Assembly: GCA_035459965.1 (NCBI GenBank) | Contig: DATHXC010000004.1 | Location: 372,001-436,000 of the forward strand | Direction of reading: 5' to 3' | Length of the DNA stretch: 64,000 nt | Origin: DATHXC01 sp035459965 | GTDB lineage: Bacteria > Pseudomonadota > Gammaproteobacteria > Burkholderiales > Methylophilaceae | Part shown: piece by piece, positions 32,807 through 42,038 of the stretch | How positions within the stretch are numbered: position 1 is the first letter of the stretch | Layout of the letters: every line of letters starts with the position of its first letter | Notes under the pieces: generated by a model | Seen by the model: only the letters and a program-made list of their open reading frames with translations | Databases searched by the model: none | Told to the model about the DNA's origin: nothing | Made by a program: the position numbers and the translations under genes

Positions 32807-33307
32807 ATGACTAAAATAAAACCACAAGTCGCCATCATTATGGGTTCAGATAGTGACTGGCCGGTGATGCGCATGGCAGCACAAATGCTGGCTGACTTTG
32901 GTGTGGAATATGAGGCCAAGGTAGTTTCAGCACATCGCACCCCGGATTTGATGTTTGAATTTGCCGAGAATGCCGCGACCAATGGCATTAAAGTCATTAT
33001 TGCCGGGGCAGGTGGCGCAGCTCACTTGCCGGGCATGGTAGCAGCCAAGACCATATTGCCTGTGCTCGGCGTGCCAGTTCCATCCAAACACCTGCAAGGC
33101 CAGGATTCCCTATTGTCGATTGTGCAGATGCCTAAGGGCGTGCCCGTGGCGACCTTCGCCATTGGTGAAGCCGGTGCCGCCAATGCAGGGATTTTTGCCG
33201 TGTCCATACTGGCAATCACCGATGCTGCCCTAGCCGCAAAGCTGGCTAAGTTTCGTGCTGCGCAAACTGATAAAGTGCTAGGTATGAACCTCGCAGACCA
33301 GCCTTGA
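32807..33307 (+). CDS. purE: N5-carboxyaminoimidazole ribonucleotide mutase
   Basis: PurE converts N5-CAIR to CAIR, the substrate of PurC. From the ATG at 32807 the product is 166 residues, with the MGSDSDWPVM start, the SAHRTPD motif, the AGGAAHLPGM segment and the PVPS loop. The upstream TTG at 32783 would add eight unlikely residues, whereas GAGGTAGAG lies just before the ATG. purK follows 40 bases later. Confidence 0.97.
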   Translation: MTKIKPQVAIIMGSDSDWPVMRMAAQMLADFGVEYEAKVVSAHRTPDLMFEFAENAATNGIKVIIAGAGGAAHLPGMVAAKTILPVLGVPVPSKHLQGQDSLLSIVQMPKGVPVATFAIGEAGAANAGIFAVSILAITDAALAAKLAKFRAAQTDKVLGMNLADQP

Positions 33308-33347
33308 TTGAATTGATTAATCGCTTAGCTATTTGAGTGGAACCATC

Positions 33348-34502
33348 TTGAGTAACCCCATCATTCTCCCACCAGCCATGCTGGGTATGTTAGGCGGCGG
33401 CCAGCTAGGTCGCTTTTTTGTCATCGCTGCTCATGAAATGGGCTATCGCGTTACTGTGCTAGATCCCGATAAAAACAGCCCTGCAGGCAAAATTGCCGAT
33501 GTGCATTTATGTGCGGCCTATGATGACCAGGCAGCTCTTGAGCAGATGGCGAAAAGCTGTGAAGCGGTAACTACCGAGTTCGAGAATGTACCTGCATCTA
33601 CACTGGAGTATCTTGCCCAGTCCCGCATCGTCCGACCAGCTGCTTCAGCAGTATCGGTAGCGCAACACAGGGTAATGGAGAAAAACTTTATTCGTGACTC
33701 GGGTCTTCCTGTAGCGCCTTTTGCCGTCATCAAACAGGTTGGCGATATTCCTGCTGATGGTTCAGATGTCTACCCAGCCATCCTCAAAGTTGCGCGTTTT
33801 GGTTATGACGGTAAAGGCCAGGCACGCGTCGCCAACAGTAAGGAAGCACTGGCAGCATTTGATGCATTCAAGCAGGAAGAGTGTGTCCTGGAAAAAATGC
33901 TGGCTCTGGACTATGAAGTTTCTGTAGTGCTGGCTCGCGGTAGCGATGGCGTAATTGCCTCATTCCCGACAGCGGAAAATAGTCACCTCAATGGCATATT
34001 GGATATCAGTATCATCCCAGCAAGAGCGCCGGAGCATATCCATGGTCAGGCACATCAGCTAGCAATGCAATTGGCAGAAAAGCTGGATTATGTAGGCGTG
34101 CTTGCGGTAGAGTTTTTTGTGAGTGATGGCAAGCTGGTGGTGAATGAAATGGCACCACGTCCGCATAACTCTGGGCATTACACCATTGATGCCTGCGTTA
34201 CCAATCAATTTGAGCAGCAGGTGCGCGCTTTGGTCGGCTTGTCATTAGGTGATGCCCGCATGCACAGTTATGCCGTTATGGTGAATATCCTGGGGGATAT
34301 TTGGTATGGCACAGATGATCAGGTTGCTGAACCGCATTGGGATTATATCCTGGCGAACCCACGACTGAAGCTGCATCTTTACGGTAAGCATGAGGCACGT
34401 AAAGGTCGTAAGATGGGGCACTTTACATTGCTGGACAGGGATGTGGAAACTGCAGTGGTGCTTGCGACAGAGGCGCGGAGTAGTTTGGGGATAGGCGACT
34501 AA
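33348..34502 (+). CDS. purK: N5-carboxyaminoimidazole ribonucleotide synthase
   Basis: PurK uses ATP and bicarbonate to make N5-CAIR from AIR; PurE then rearranges it. The protein has an ATP-grasp fold with LGGGQLGRFFVIAA at the start, ILKVARFGYDGKGQ and NEMAPRPHNSGHYT. A TTG at 33348 (384 residues) is favoured, since GAGTGGAA lies 5 bases before it; the TTG at 33333 would add five residues. purE and purK are likely cotranscribed and end at a bidirectional terminator shared with rpsT. Confidence 0.96.
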   Translation: MSNPIILPPAMLGMLGGGQLGRFFVIAAHEMGYRVTVLDPDKNSPAGKIADVHLCAAYDDQAALEQMAKSCEAVTTEFENVPASTLEYLAQSRIVRPAASAVSVAQHRVMEKNFIRDSGLPVAPFAVIKQVGDIPADGSDVYPAILKVARFGYDGKGQARVANSKEALAAFDAFKQEECVLEKMLALDYEVSVVLARGSDGVIASFPTAENSHLNGILDISIIPARAPEHIHGQAHQLAMQLAEKLDYVGVLAVEFFVSDGKLVVNEMAPRPHNSGHYTIDACVTNQFEQQVRALVGLSLGDARMHSYAVMVNILGDIWYGTDDQVAEPHWDYILANPRLKLHLYGKHEARKGRKMGHFTLLDRDVETAVVLATEARSSLGIGD

Positions 34503-34520
34503 GCAAGTAAAAACACCAGT

Positions 34521-34549
34521 AAAAAAAGCCGAACATCAGTTCGGCTTTT
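34521..34549. terminator. Bidirectional terminator between purK and rpsT
   Basis: AAAGCCGAAC (34525-34534) and GTTCGGCTTT (34539-34548) form a perfect 10-bp stem with a 4-base loop. Seven A residues on the left serve as the T-run for the minus strand and TTTT on the right for the plus strand. It suits the convergent purK and rpsT genes. Confidence 0.92.
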
Positions 34550-34575
34550 ATTATTACTTATAAAACACGCTAACC

Positions 34576-34839
34576 TTAAGCCATCGCCTTAATAGAGGCG
34601 TTCAAACGGCTCTTATGGCGGGCAGCCTTGTTTTTGTGAATGATGTTCTTATCTGCAATACGATCAATCACACTTACATTTTCGCTGTAAGCAGTTTGTG
34701 CAGCAGCCTTGTCACCAGCTTCAACCGCTTTGATGATCTTCTTGATCGCGGTACGCAGGGTCGAACGCAAGCTGGCATTGTGGCCGCGTTGCTTAACAGC
34801 TTGACGGGCACGTTTTCTCGCCTGTGCGGTATTAGCCAT
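34576..34839 (-). CDS. rpsT: 30S ribosomal protein S20
   Basis: S20 binds 16S rRNA. The 87-residue basic helical protein starts MANTAQARKRARQAVKQR and ends HKSRLNASIKA, like E. coli S20 (87 residues). It is divergent from murJ, the common proteobacterial arrangement. Confidence 0.99.
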   Translation of the reverse strand: MANTAQARKRARQAVKQRGHNASLRSTLRTAIKKIIKAVEAGDKAAAQTAYSENVSVIDRIADKNIIHKNKAARHKSRLNASIKAMA

Positions 34840-34878
34840 GAATTTTCCTAATTGATTTCAAAATACGAAGCCGAGCAT

Positions 34879-34905
34879 ATTATCGTTTTTCGTACTAGAT
34901 TGCAA
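34879..34905 (-). promoter_or_regulatory. Possible rpsT promoter
   Basis: On the minus strand TTGCAA (34905-34900) and GATAAT (34884-34879) lie 15 bases apart, about 40 bases ahead of the rpsT start. The boxes are good but the spacer is short; TAATAT two bases on would give 17. Confidence 0.45.
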
Positions 34906-35075
34906 GGCATTATGTAATCAGCCTCGTGGCATTTTAGCCTTACATGTTAAAATTGCGTTTGTGACTGAATTACACCCGCAAGTGCTCTTGAGTGCTAAAG
35001 CCTGTCAAGATATGGCTGGCTAATACGACTGTTATGCTAACGACTTTTGAATAATACAACATTGATGCGTGCGCA

Positions 35076-36620
35076 ATGAATCTGCTTAAAGCCCTGGCAA
35101 CTGTCGGGAGTATGACTTTTTTATCCAGGATACTGGGCTTTGTCCGCGATACGCTGATTGCACGCGTTTTCGGCGCGGGCATCTATACCGATGCATTTTT
35201 TGTCGCGTTTAAAATTCCTAACCTGCTGCGTCGTATTTCCGCTGAAGGAGCATTTTCCCAGGCGTTTGTGCCCATCCTCTCCGAGTACAAAAAACAGCGT
35301 AGCCAGGATGAGACGCGTGCGCTCATCAACCACGTAGCAACATTGCTAGGCCTGTTTCTGGTGGCAATCACTATCATCGGCATGCTGGCTGCTCCCTGGG
35401 TGGTACAGGTAAGTGCGCCTGGTTTTGCCACAGACAAAGCAAAATTTGATCTCACCGTTGATCTGTTGCGCATCACATTTCCCTATATCTTTTTTATTTC
35501 CCTGGTGTCGCTTGCTGGGGGTGTACTCAATACCTATGGTAATTTCTCTGTGCCAGCATTTACACCGGTATGGCTGAATGTGGCATTTATTGTGGCTGTG
35601 CTGTTTATAGCCCCTTACTTCGATAACTCCGTCATGGTATTGGCCTGGGCAGTATTTGCCGGGGGCATATTGCAACTGCTCTACCAGATACCATTTTTGC
35701 TCAAGATCGGCCTGATCCCCCGTTTCAGCCTGAATCTCAAGGACGAAGGTGTTTGGCGTATTCTCAAGCTGATGGGCCCAGCCGTTTTTGGTGTTTCTAT
35801 TGCCCAGATTTCACTGCTGATCAATACCATTTTCGCCTCATTCTTAGTCAGCGGTAGTGTTTCCTGGCTTTACTATGCAGATAGGCTCATGGAGTTCCCC
35901 ACAGGCATATTAGGCGTGGCGTTAGGCACGATATTGTTGCCTAGCCTGGCCAAGAGTTTTGCCGATAAGGCAGATGGCGAATACTCAAAACTGCTGGATT
36001 GGGGCTTACGACTCACCTTCATGCTGGCGCTGCCTGCAGCAGTTGCACTTGCCGTATTGTCTGTGCCATTGGTAACGGGATTATTTCATTACGGAGCGTT
36101 TGATCCACATGATGTAGAAATGACCCGTCAGGCTCTAGTCGCCTACAGCATAGGGTTGCTGGGACTCATCCTGGTGAAGGTCTTGGCACCGGCTTTCTAC
36201 TCACGCCAGAATATTAAAACTCCAGTCAAGATTGCCTTGTTTGTATTGGCTGTGACGCAGGCCATGAACGTTTTGTTTGTTTATGGGCTGAATCTAAATC
36301 ATGCCGGTCTGGCGTTGTCGATAGGCTTGGGCGCGTGTTTTAATGCCGGCTTGCTGTATTACCATCTGCGTAAGGCCAACGTGTATCAACCTCAAGCGGG
36401 ATGGCTATGGTTCATGGCCAAGCTGGCGCTGGCGGTGATTGCCATGGCATTTGCCTTGCATTATGCGGCAGGCGCCGATACGAGGTGGCTTGCTTATACG
36501 ATGATGCCAAAACTGATGCATCTTTTAGGCTTGCTGGTGCTGGGTTCGACTGTATATTTTGCTGCGTTATGGCTGATGGGCATCCGCATCAAAGACTTTA
36601 TACATCGCACAGCGGTCTAG
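35076..36620 (+). CDS. murJ: Lipid II flippase MurJ
   Basis: MurJ moves lipid II across the inner membrane for peptidoglycan synthesis. The 514-residue protein has about 14 membrane segments, the N-terminal SRILGFVRDTLIARVFGAG motif and the LLRRISAEGAFSQAFVPIL loop, whose charged residues line the transport cavity in this family. ribF begins 8 bases after the stop, so the two are coupled. Confidence 0.96.
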   Translation: MNLLKALATVGSMTFLSRILGFVRDTLIARVFGAGIYTDAFFVAFKIPNLLRRISAEGAFSQAFVPILSEYKKQRSQDETRALINHVATLLGLFLVAITIIGMLAAPWVVQVSAPGFATDKAKFDLTVDLLRITFPYIFFISLVSLAGGVLNTYGNFSVPAFTPVWLNVAFIVAVLFIAPYFDNSVMVLAWAVFAGGILQLLYQIPFLLKIGLIPRFSLNLKDEGVWRILKLMGPAVFGVSIAQISLLINTIFASFLVSGSVSWLYYADRLMEFPTGILGVALGTILLPSLAKSFADKADGEYSKLLDWGLRLTFMLALPAAVALAVLSVPLVTGLFHYGAFDPHDVEMTRQALVAYSIGLLGLILVKVLAPAFYSRQNIKTPVKIALFVLAVTQAMNVLFVYGLNLNHAGLALSIGLGACFNAGLLYYHLRKANVYQPQAGWLWFMAKLALAVIAMAFALHYAAGADTRWLAYTMMPKLMHLLGLLVLGSTVYFAALWLMGIRIKDFIHRTAV

Positions 36621-36628
36621 TTAAGCAC

Positions 36629-37540
36629 ATGACCATGCAAGCATTCCGCCATTTCCCGCAATCATTACAAGCTCCGGCAGCGTTGGCTATCGGTAATTTT
36701 GATGGGGTGCACCTTGGGCACCAGGCTTTACTCAAGCAATTGGTGATTACTGCGAAATCACGCAATCTGACAGCCGCTGTGCTCACTTTTGAGCCACATC
36801 CGCGAGAATTTTTTGCGCCACAGAATGCACCTGCAAGGCTGACGTCTCTGCGCGAAAAGCTGGAGTGGTTTATCGAGGCAGGTGTCGATACTGCCTATGT
36901 TTGCCATTTTAACCAGCGCTTTGCAGCGTTGAGCAGCGAAGCCTTCATGCAGCAGATTCTGCGCCAGTCATTAAATGCTCAGGCTATTTTGGTAGGTGAG
37001 GATTTTCGTTTTGGTGCCGGTCGCAAAGGTGGCGTCGCTGATTTTGTCGCTGCTGGTTTCGAGCTCGTAAGCTTGGCCCAAGTGGAACTGAAGGCAGTGC
37101 GCGTATCGAGTACAGCAGTGCGTGATTCCCTGGCAATCGGTGATCTGGACCGGGCTACAAGCTTGTTGGGACGGCCCTACAGCATTAGTGGCAAGGTTGT
37201 GCATGGCGCCAAGCGGGGACGTACCCTCGGTTTTCCTACCGCCAATGTGCATATGCGCCACGAGAGGCCTGCCCTCACCGGCGTATATGCTGTAAAATTA
37301 GACGGTTACGCTGGTGTGGCTAATCTTGGCGTGCGTCCTACAGTCGCTGGTACGCCCCGATTGTCGCTGGAAGTACATTTACTTGATTTTGATGGTGACC
37401 TCTATGGTCGCCATGTGCATGTCAGCTTCTTGAAGAAGCTGCGCGATGAAAAGAAATTCCCTGATTTCGATGCACTAAAACAACAGATTGCGCTGGATGC
37501 AACTGCTGGCAGGCAATACTTTGCTGCTGTAGCTGATTAA
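36629..37540 (+). CDS. ribF: Bifunctional riboflavin kinase / FAD synthetase
   Basis: RibF makes FMN and FAD from riboflavin. The 303-residue protein has the N-terminal FMN adenylyltransferase domain (AIGNFDGVHLGHQ, and later GEDFRFGAGRKG) and a C-terminal flavokinase domain (GRPYSISGKVVHGAKRGRTLGFPTANV). The frame is open much further upstream, inside murJ, but the ATG at 36629 gives the normal family length. The Shine-Dalgarno sequence is weak. It is followed by ileS and lspA, a conserved gene order. Confidence 0.97.
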   Translation: MTMQAFRHFPQSLQAPAALAIGNFDGVHLGHQALLKQLVITAKSRNLTAAVLTFEPHPREFFAPQNAPARLTSLREKLEWFIEAGVDTAYVCHFNQRFAALSSEAFMQQILRQSLNAQAILVGEDFRFGAGRKGGVADFVAAGFELVSLAQVELKAVRVSSTAVRDSLAIGDLDRATSLLGRPYSISGKVVHGAKRGRTLGFPTANVHMRHERPALTGVYAVKLDGYAGVANLGVRPTVAGTPRLSLEVHLLDFDGDLYGRHVHVSFLKKLRDEKKFPDFDALKQQIALDATAGRQYFAAVAD

Positions 37541-37576
37541 AAAATAACTAATTTTGATAAAGACTTTTATAGCGTC

Positions 37577-40381
37577 ATGACTGACCAAAACTACAAATTA
37601 AACCTGCCGGAAACCCCATTCCCCATGCGCGGCGATCTCGCCAAGCGCGAGCCAGCCTGGCTCAAGCAATGGCAGGATAAAAAGCTCTATGAGCGCATCC
37701 GCAAAGCGCGTCAGGGCTCCAAAAAATTCATCCTGCACGATGGCCCGCCCTATGCCAATGGCGATATCCATATCGGCCACGCAGTGAACAAGATCCTGAA
37801 GGACATCATCGTTAAATCCAAAACCATGAGCGGTTTTGATGCGCCCTATGTACCGGGCTGGGATTGTCACGGCCTGCCGATCGAGCTGGTGGTGGAAAAA
37901 ACGCATGGCAAGAATATTGAGCCAGCCAAGTTCCGCGAGCTATGCCGTGCCTACGCCGCCGAGCAAGTTGAGAAGCAGAAAAAGGATTTTATCCGCCTGG
38001 GTGTACTAGGCGATTGGGATTATCCCTACCTGACCATGGATTTTAAGACCGAAGCCGACATCATGCGCGCTTTGGGCGATATCTATAAAAACGGCTACCT
38101 GTATCAAGGTAGCAAGCCCGTGCATTGGTGCGTGGATTGTGGTTCGGCGCTTGCTGAGGCTGAGGTGGAATATGAAGATGTAAACTCGCCAGCGATTGAT
38201 GTGGGTTTTAAGGTTGTTGATAACGCGGCCTTAAGTAAGGCTTTTGGTGTTGAAGTTACGGGCGATACTTATGCGGTCATCTGGACTACAACGCCATGGA
38301 CGTTACCTGCTAACCAGGCCGTGAGTGTGCATCCAGAGTTTGATTATGATTTGATCCAGACCAGCAAAGGCTTGTTGATACTTGCGCATGAGCTGGCAGA
38401 AGCTACCCTTGCCCGTTATGGTGAAGTGGATGCCAAGGTGCTTGCCAGCTGTAAAGGCCTTGCTTTAAAAGGCCTGCAGTTACAACACCCATTCGATAAC
38501 CGCCAGGTGCCTGTCATCACGGGTGAACACGTTACCACCGAGGCCGGTACCGGCTTGGTACATACTGCTGCTGCCCACGGTAACGACGACTGGCTGGTAA
38601 TGCGTGCCAATTTCCCCAATGAAAAACCACTTGTGCTCATCGGTGGTGATGGCAAATTCTTTACCAGCGATCTGGTTGAGCTTGAGGCTATTCGTGGTCT
38701 CAACAGGCAAGAGGCCAACAAGGTAATCTTGGGTGTAATGCAGGAGAATGGCAGCCTGCTGGCCAGTGTACGTTTAAACCACAGCTTCCCGCATTGCTGG
38801 CGCCATAAAACGCCATTGATGCAGTTGGCAACACACCAATGGTTTATCGGTATGAATGCGCAAGGTGCTGATGGAGTAAGCCTGCGCGAGCAAGCTAACA
38901 AAGCCGTCGATGAAACTGAGTTCTTTCCGTCATGGGGTCGCGCACGTCTGGAAGCTATGATCAAGAACCGCCCGGACTGGTGCGTATCGCGCCAGCGTAA
39001 CTGGGGCGTGCCTATGCCTTTGTTTGTGCATAAAGAGACTGGCGAGCTGCATCCACTGACTTCAGAATTGCTGGAAAAAGCCTGCCTGCAAGTTGAGCAA
39101 AAGGGAGTGGAAGCATGGTTCAGTCTGGATGGCGCGGCTTTCCTGCAAGCGAATGCGCCAGAGAATGCTGAGCAGTACAAAAAAGTAACGGATACCCTGG
39201 ATGTCTGGTTCGATTCCGGCTCCACGCATGCCGCAGTACTAAAACGTCGCCCTGAACTTAATTACCCGGCAGATTTATATCTTGAAGGCTCAGACCAGCA
39301 TCGTGGTTGGTTCCAGTCCAGCCTGCTGACAGGCTGTGCCATTGATGGTCGCGCCCCTTATGAGGCCTTGCTGACGCATGGTTTCGTGGTGGATGGCAGT
39401 GGTAAGAAGATGAGTAAATCCACCGGCAACGTGGTTGCTCCGCAAAAAGTGATGGATACTTACGGCGCCGATATCCTGCGCCTATGGGTAGCAAGTACCG
39501 ATTATTCTGGTGAGCTGACTATTTCCGACGAAATTCTTAAGCGTGTTTCGGAAGGCTATCGCCGTATTCGTAATACCTTGCGTTTTCTACTGGCTAACCT
39601 TGCCGATTTCGATGCATCCAAAGATATGCTGCCAGTGAGCGAGTGGCTGGAAATAGACCGTTATGCCTTGGTGCTTACGGATAAGCTGCAAACCAGCATT
39701 CTAGCGGACTATGACCGCTATGAATTCCATCTGGCAATGCAGAAATTTGTAGGTTTTTGCTCGGAAGATCTGGGTGGTTTCTACCTAGATATCTTGAAAG
39801 ATCGACTTTATACAGCTGGTGAAAGCTCGCATGCACGTCGTACAGCGCAGAGTGCTCTGCACCACATCACACATACCTTGATGCGTTTGATGGCGCCAGT
39901 CCTGAGCTTTACGGCTGATGAGATATGGCTGACACTGGAGCTTGGTGAGGATGCTACGGTATTTGAAGAGCTTTGGTATACCCTGCCAGAAAATGATATA
40001 AGCCAGCCACAAATTAATAAATGGATATTTGTCAGAAATTTGCGTGAACAAACTATCAACAAACTTATAGAAAATGAGCGTAGCGAAGGCAAGATTGGCT
40101 CATCACTAGCTGCTGAAATAGATATTTGGGAAACTGGTATACCTTATGATGGTTTGAATAGCTTAGAGGATGAACTGAAGTATGTTCTTCTAGTTTCTAG
40201 AGCTACTGTTCACCTAGGGGATAGAAATCCTAAGTATAAAGTTAGCCCAAGCCAAAACACTAAATGCGACCGCTGCTGGCACTACCGCGCTGATGTTGGT
40301 TCTCATGCCGAGCATCCAACTATCTGCGGTCGCTGCGTAAGTAATCTGTTTGGTGCTGGCGAGCCGCGCAAATATGCATAA
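37577..40381 (+). CDS. ileS: Isoleucyl-tRNA synthetase
   Basis: IleS charges tRNA-Ile. The 934-residue class I synthetase has the HIGH-type motif PPYANGDIHIGHAVNK, the editing-domain TTTPWTLPAN segment, the WFDSGSTHAAVL motif, KMSKS in GSGKKMSKSTGNV and a C-terminal zinc finger with CDRCWHYRADVG and CGRCVSN. The length is normal. The 3' end overlaps lspA by 8 bases. Confidence 0.99.
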   Translation: MTDQNYKLNLPETPFPMRGDLAKREPAWLKQWQDKKLYERIRKARQGSKKFILHDGPPYANGDIHIGHAVNKILKDIIVKSKTMSGFDAPYVPGWDCHGLPIELVVEKTHGKNIEPAKFRELCRAYAAEQVEKQKKDFIRLGVLGDWDYPYLTMDFKTEADIMRALGDIYKNGYLYQGSKPVHWCVDCGSALAEAEVEYEDVNSPAIDVGFKVVDNAALSKAFGVEVTGDTYAVIWTTTPWTLPANQAVSVHPEFDYDLIQTSKGLLILAHELAEATLARYGEVDAKVLASCKGLALKGLQLQHPFDNRQVPVITGEHVTTEAGTGLVHTAAAHGNDDWLVMRANFPNEKPLVLIGGDGKFFTSDLVELEAIRGLNRQEANKVILGVMQENGSLLASVRLNHSFPHCWRHKTPLMQLATHQWFIGMNAQGADGVSLREQANKAVDETEFFPSWGRARLEAMIKNRPDWCVSRQRNWGVPMPLFVHKETGELHPLTSELLEKACLQVEQKGVEAWFSLDGAAFLQANAPENAEQYKKVTDTLDVWFDSGSTHAAVLKRRPELNYPADLYLEGSDQHRGWFQSSLLTGCAIDGRAPYEALLTHGFVVDGSGKKMSKSTGNVVAPQKVMDTYGADILRLWVASTDYSGELTISDEILKRVSEGYRRIRNTLRFLLANLADFDASKDMLPVSEWLEIDRYALVLTDKLQTSILADYDRYEFHLAMQKFVGFCSEDLGGFYLDILKDRLYTAGESSHARRTAQSALHHITHTLMRLMAPVLSFTADEIWLTLELGEDATVFEELWYTLPENDISQPQINKWIFVRNLREQTINKLIENERSEGKIGSSLAAEIDIWETGIPYDGLNSLEDELKYVLLVSRATVHLGDRNPKYKVSPSQNTKCDRCWHYRADVGSHAEHPTICGRCVSNLFGAGEPRKYA

Positions 40382-40841
40382 GAGTTTGGCTAAATGGCTG
40401 GGCCTGAGTGCCATTGTGATTGCGATAGACCTCTATACCAAGCAGCAGATACTCAATGTATTTGCCTATGGTGAGCATCTGCAAATCACTTCGTTTTTTG
40501 ACTTGGTGCGCTATCACAATGAAGGGGCTGCTTTCAGCTTTCTCGCCGGTGCGGGTGGCTGGCAGCGTTTGTTATTCAGTGCAATCGCGCTGATCGCCTC
40601 GGTAGTGATCATTTATCTTCTAAGAAAACATAGCCAGCAGAAACTTTTTTGTTTTGCACTGGCCTTAATTCTGGCGGGTGCCTTGGGCAACCTTTATGAC
40701 CGCGTGACACTAGGCTATGTGGTCGATTTCCTATTTTTTCATTATCAGAGTTATTACTGGCCAGCTTTCAATATGGCGGATTCAGCCATCACTTGCGGGG
40801 TGGCTTTGCTCTTGCTAGATGGGTTTAAAAAACCTAAATAG
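40374..40841 (+). CDS. lspA: Lipoprotein signal peptidase (signal peptidase II)
   Basis: LspA removes the signal peptide of prolipoproteins after lipidation. From the ATG at 40374 the product is 155 residues with four membrane segments and both catalytic Asp motifs: GALGNLYDRVTLGYVVDF and FNMADSAITCGV. The frame is open upstream within ileS, but the family starts with a short charged segment before helix 1, which fits this ATG. It overlaps ileS and is thereby coupled to it. Confidence 0.96.
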   Translation: MHKSLAKWLGLSAIVIAIDLYTKQQILNVFAYGEHLQITSFFDLVRYHNEGAAFSFLAGAGGWQRLLFSAIALIASVVIIYLLRKHSQQKLFCFALALILAGALGNLYDRVTLGYVVDFLFFHYQSYYWPAFNMADSAITCGVALLLLDGFKKPK

Positions 40842-40914
40842 TCTTAGCGTAAACAGACTTAAAAGCTGCTAAATAATGCAGCGGAATGCGCCAAAGTAGC
40901 GCGAGGAGAATGCG

Positions 40915-41592
40915 GTGCCGGATTGGAAAAAGCTGATAGAGGGAAAGATTGCCTTGGCTGCGCGCGCCAAAGAAGCAGCTAAAAACAAGCTCGGCAGCAA
41001 AAAATCCGTCAAAAAAACTATTCCGCCCAATGTCAATGAGCGTGTTCCTGCTGGCCAAAAACAAGTCACCAATTTTCCAGTACTTGATCTCGGCGTACGT
41101 CCCAATGTGAATACTACCAACTGGACGTTGCGCGTATTCGGTATGGTGGAAAATGAGCTAAAGCTCGACTGGGCCGCTTTTCGCAAGCTACCGCAAATCA
41201 GGGACGTTTCCGATTTTCACTGTGTCACGCGCTGGTCGCAACTCGATATGGATTGGGAAGGTGTATCTGCCCGCGAATTGCTGATGCTGGCAGCGCCATT
41301 GCCGTTGGCGCGGTTCGTCACTTTGCATGGTTACGATGGCTATACCACCAATATCTCGCTGGAAGCATTGCTGGATGATGATGTCATTATTGCGCATAGC
41401 GTATTTGGTAAATCATTAACCGCTGAACATGGCGGGCCAGTGCGACTGGTAGTGCCTAAGCGCTATGCCTGGAAAAGCGCGAAATGGCTGAAAGCCATAG
41501 AGCTGCATATCGATGATAAACCCGGGTTCTGGGAGGTGCGTGGATATCACAATTACGCAGACCCATTTCTCGAACAACGTTTTTCGGAGTAG
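40915..41592 (+). CDS. Sulfite-oxidase-like molybdopterin oxidoreductase (cytoplasmic)
   Basis: A 225-residue protein with the oxidoreductase molybdopterin-binding fold of the sulfite oxidase/YedY family. The molybdenum-ligating Cys is in DFHCVTRWSQ, and the GYTTNISLEALLDDDVIIAH and HGGPVRLVVPKRYAWKSAKW segments fit. There is no signal peptide or twin-arginine motif; the N-terminus is Lys/Ala-rich, so the enzyme is probably cytoplasmic. The GTG start is fixed by GAGGAG at 40903-40908, six bases upstream. The substrate is unknown. Confidence 0.88.
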   Translation: MPDWKKLIEGKIALAARAKEAAKNKLGSKKSVKKTIPPNVNERVPAGQKQVTNFPVLDLGVRPNVNTTNWTLRVFGMVENELKLDWAAFRKLPQIRDVSDFHCVTRWSQLDMDWEGVSARELLMLAAPLPLARFVTLHGYDGYTTNISLEALLDDDVIIAHSVFGKSLTAEHGGPVRLVVPKRYAWKSAKWLKAIELHIDDKPGFWEVRGYHNYADPFLEQRFSE

Positions 41593-41645
41593 ACGTGCGT
41601 TTGTTAAAGATCATTGGCAGAAAGTTACTGCCACAGGAGAGCTTC

Positions 41646-42038
41646 ATGGCAAAAATTAACAAGACCGACCAGGAGTGGCGCGAGCAACTCACGCCGATAC
41701 AGTATCAAGTAACGCGCCATGCCGCGACCGAGCGGCCTGGCACAGGCGAATATGCCAATCATTACGAGCATGGCATTTACACCTGTGTGTGTTGCAACAC
41801 GCCGTTATTTAAATCAGATACCAAGTTTGATGCAGGTTGTGGTTGGCCCAGTTACTTCGAGCCGATAGACCCTGCCAATGTGCGCGAAGAGCGCGATATC
41901 ACCTTGGGGATGATACGTACTGAGGTGATCTGTAATGTGTGTGACGCACATCTCGGCCACGTATTCCCTGATGGTCCGCCGCCCACTGGGCTGCGCTACT
42001 GTATTAACTCGGCTTCCCTCAAGTTCGACCCGATTTAA
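41646..42038 (+). CDS. msrB: Peptide methionine-R-sulfoxide reductase
   Basis: MsrB repairs methionine-R-sulfoxide in proteins. The 130-residue protein has a zinc site formed by CVCC and CNVC, the GCGWPSYFEPI motif and the catalytic Cys in LRYCINSASLKF. An upstream in-frame start at 41595 exists, but AGGAGA lies 5 bases before the ATG at 41646, which is clearly the start. It is 53 bases from the sulfite-oxidase-like gene, and both act on oxidised sulfur. Confidence 0.96.
   Translation: MAKINKTDQEWREQLTPIQYQVTRHAATERPGTGEYANHYEHGIYTCVCCNTPLFKSDTKFDAGCGWPSYFEPIDPANVREERDITLGMIRTEVICNVCDAHLGHVFPDGPPPTGLRYCINSASLKFDPI

Noticed and set aside
36401..36628. Upstream extension of ribF
   Set aside because: The extra 76 codons lie within murJ, and the ribF family starts at the ATG at 36629.
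38416..39225. 269-codon frame antisense to ileS
   Set aside because: Overlaps conserved ileS sequence; the composition is typical of a reversed frame.
41595..41645. 17-residue N-terminal extension of msrB
   Set aside because: AGGAGA just before the ATG at 41646 fixes the start; the extra residues are not family-like.
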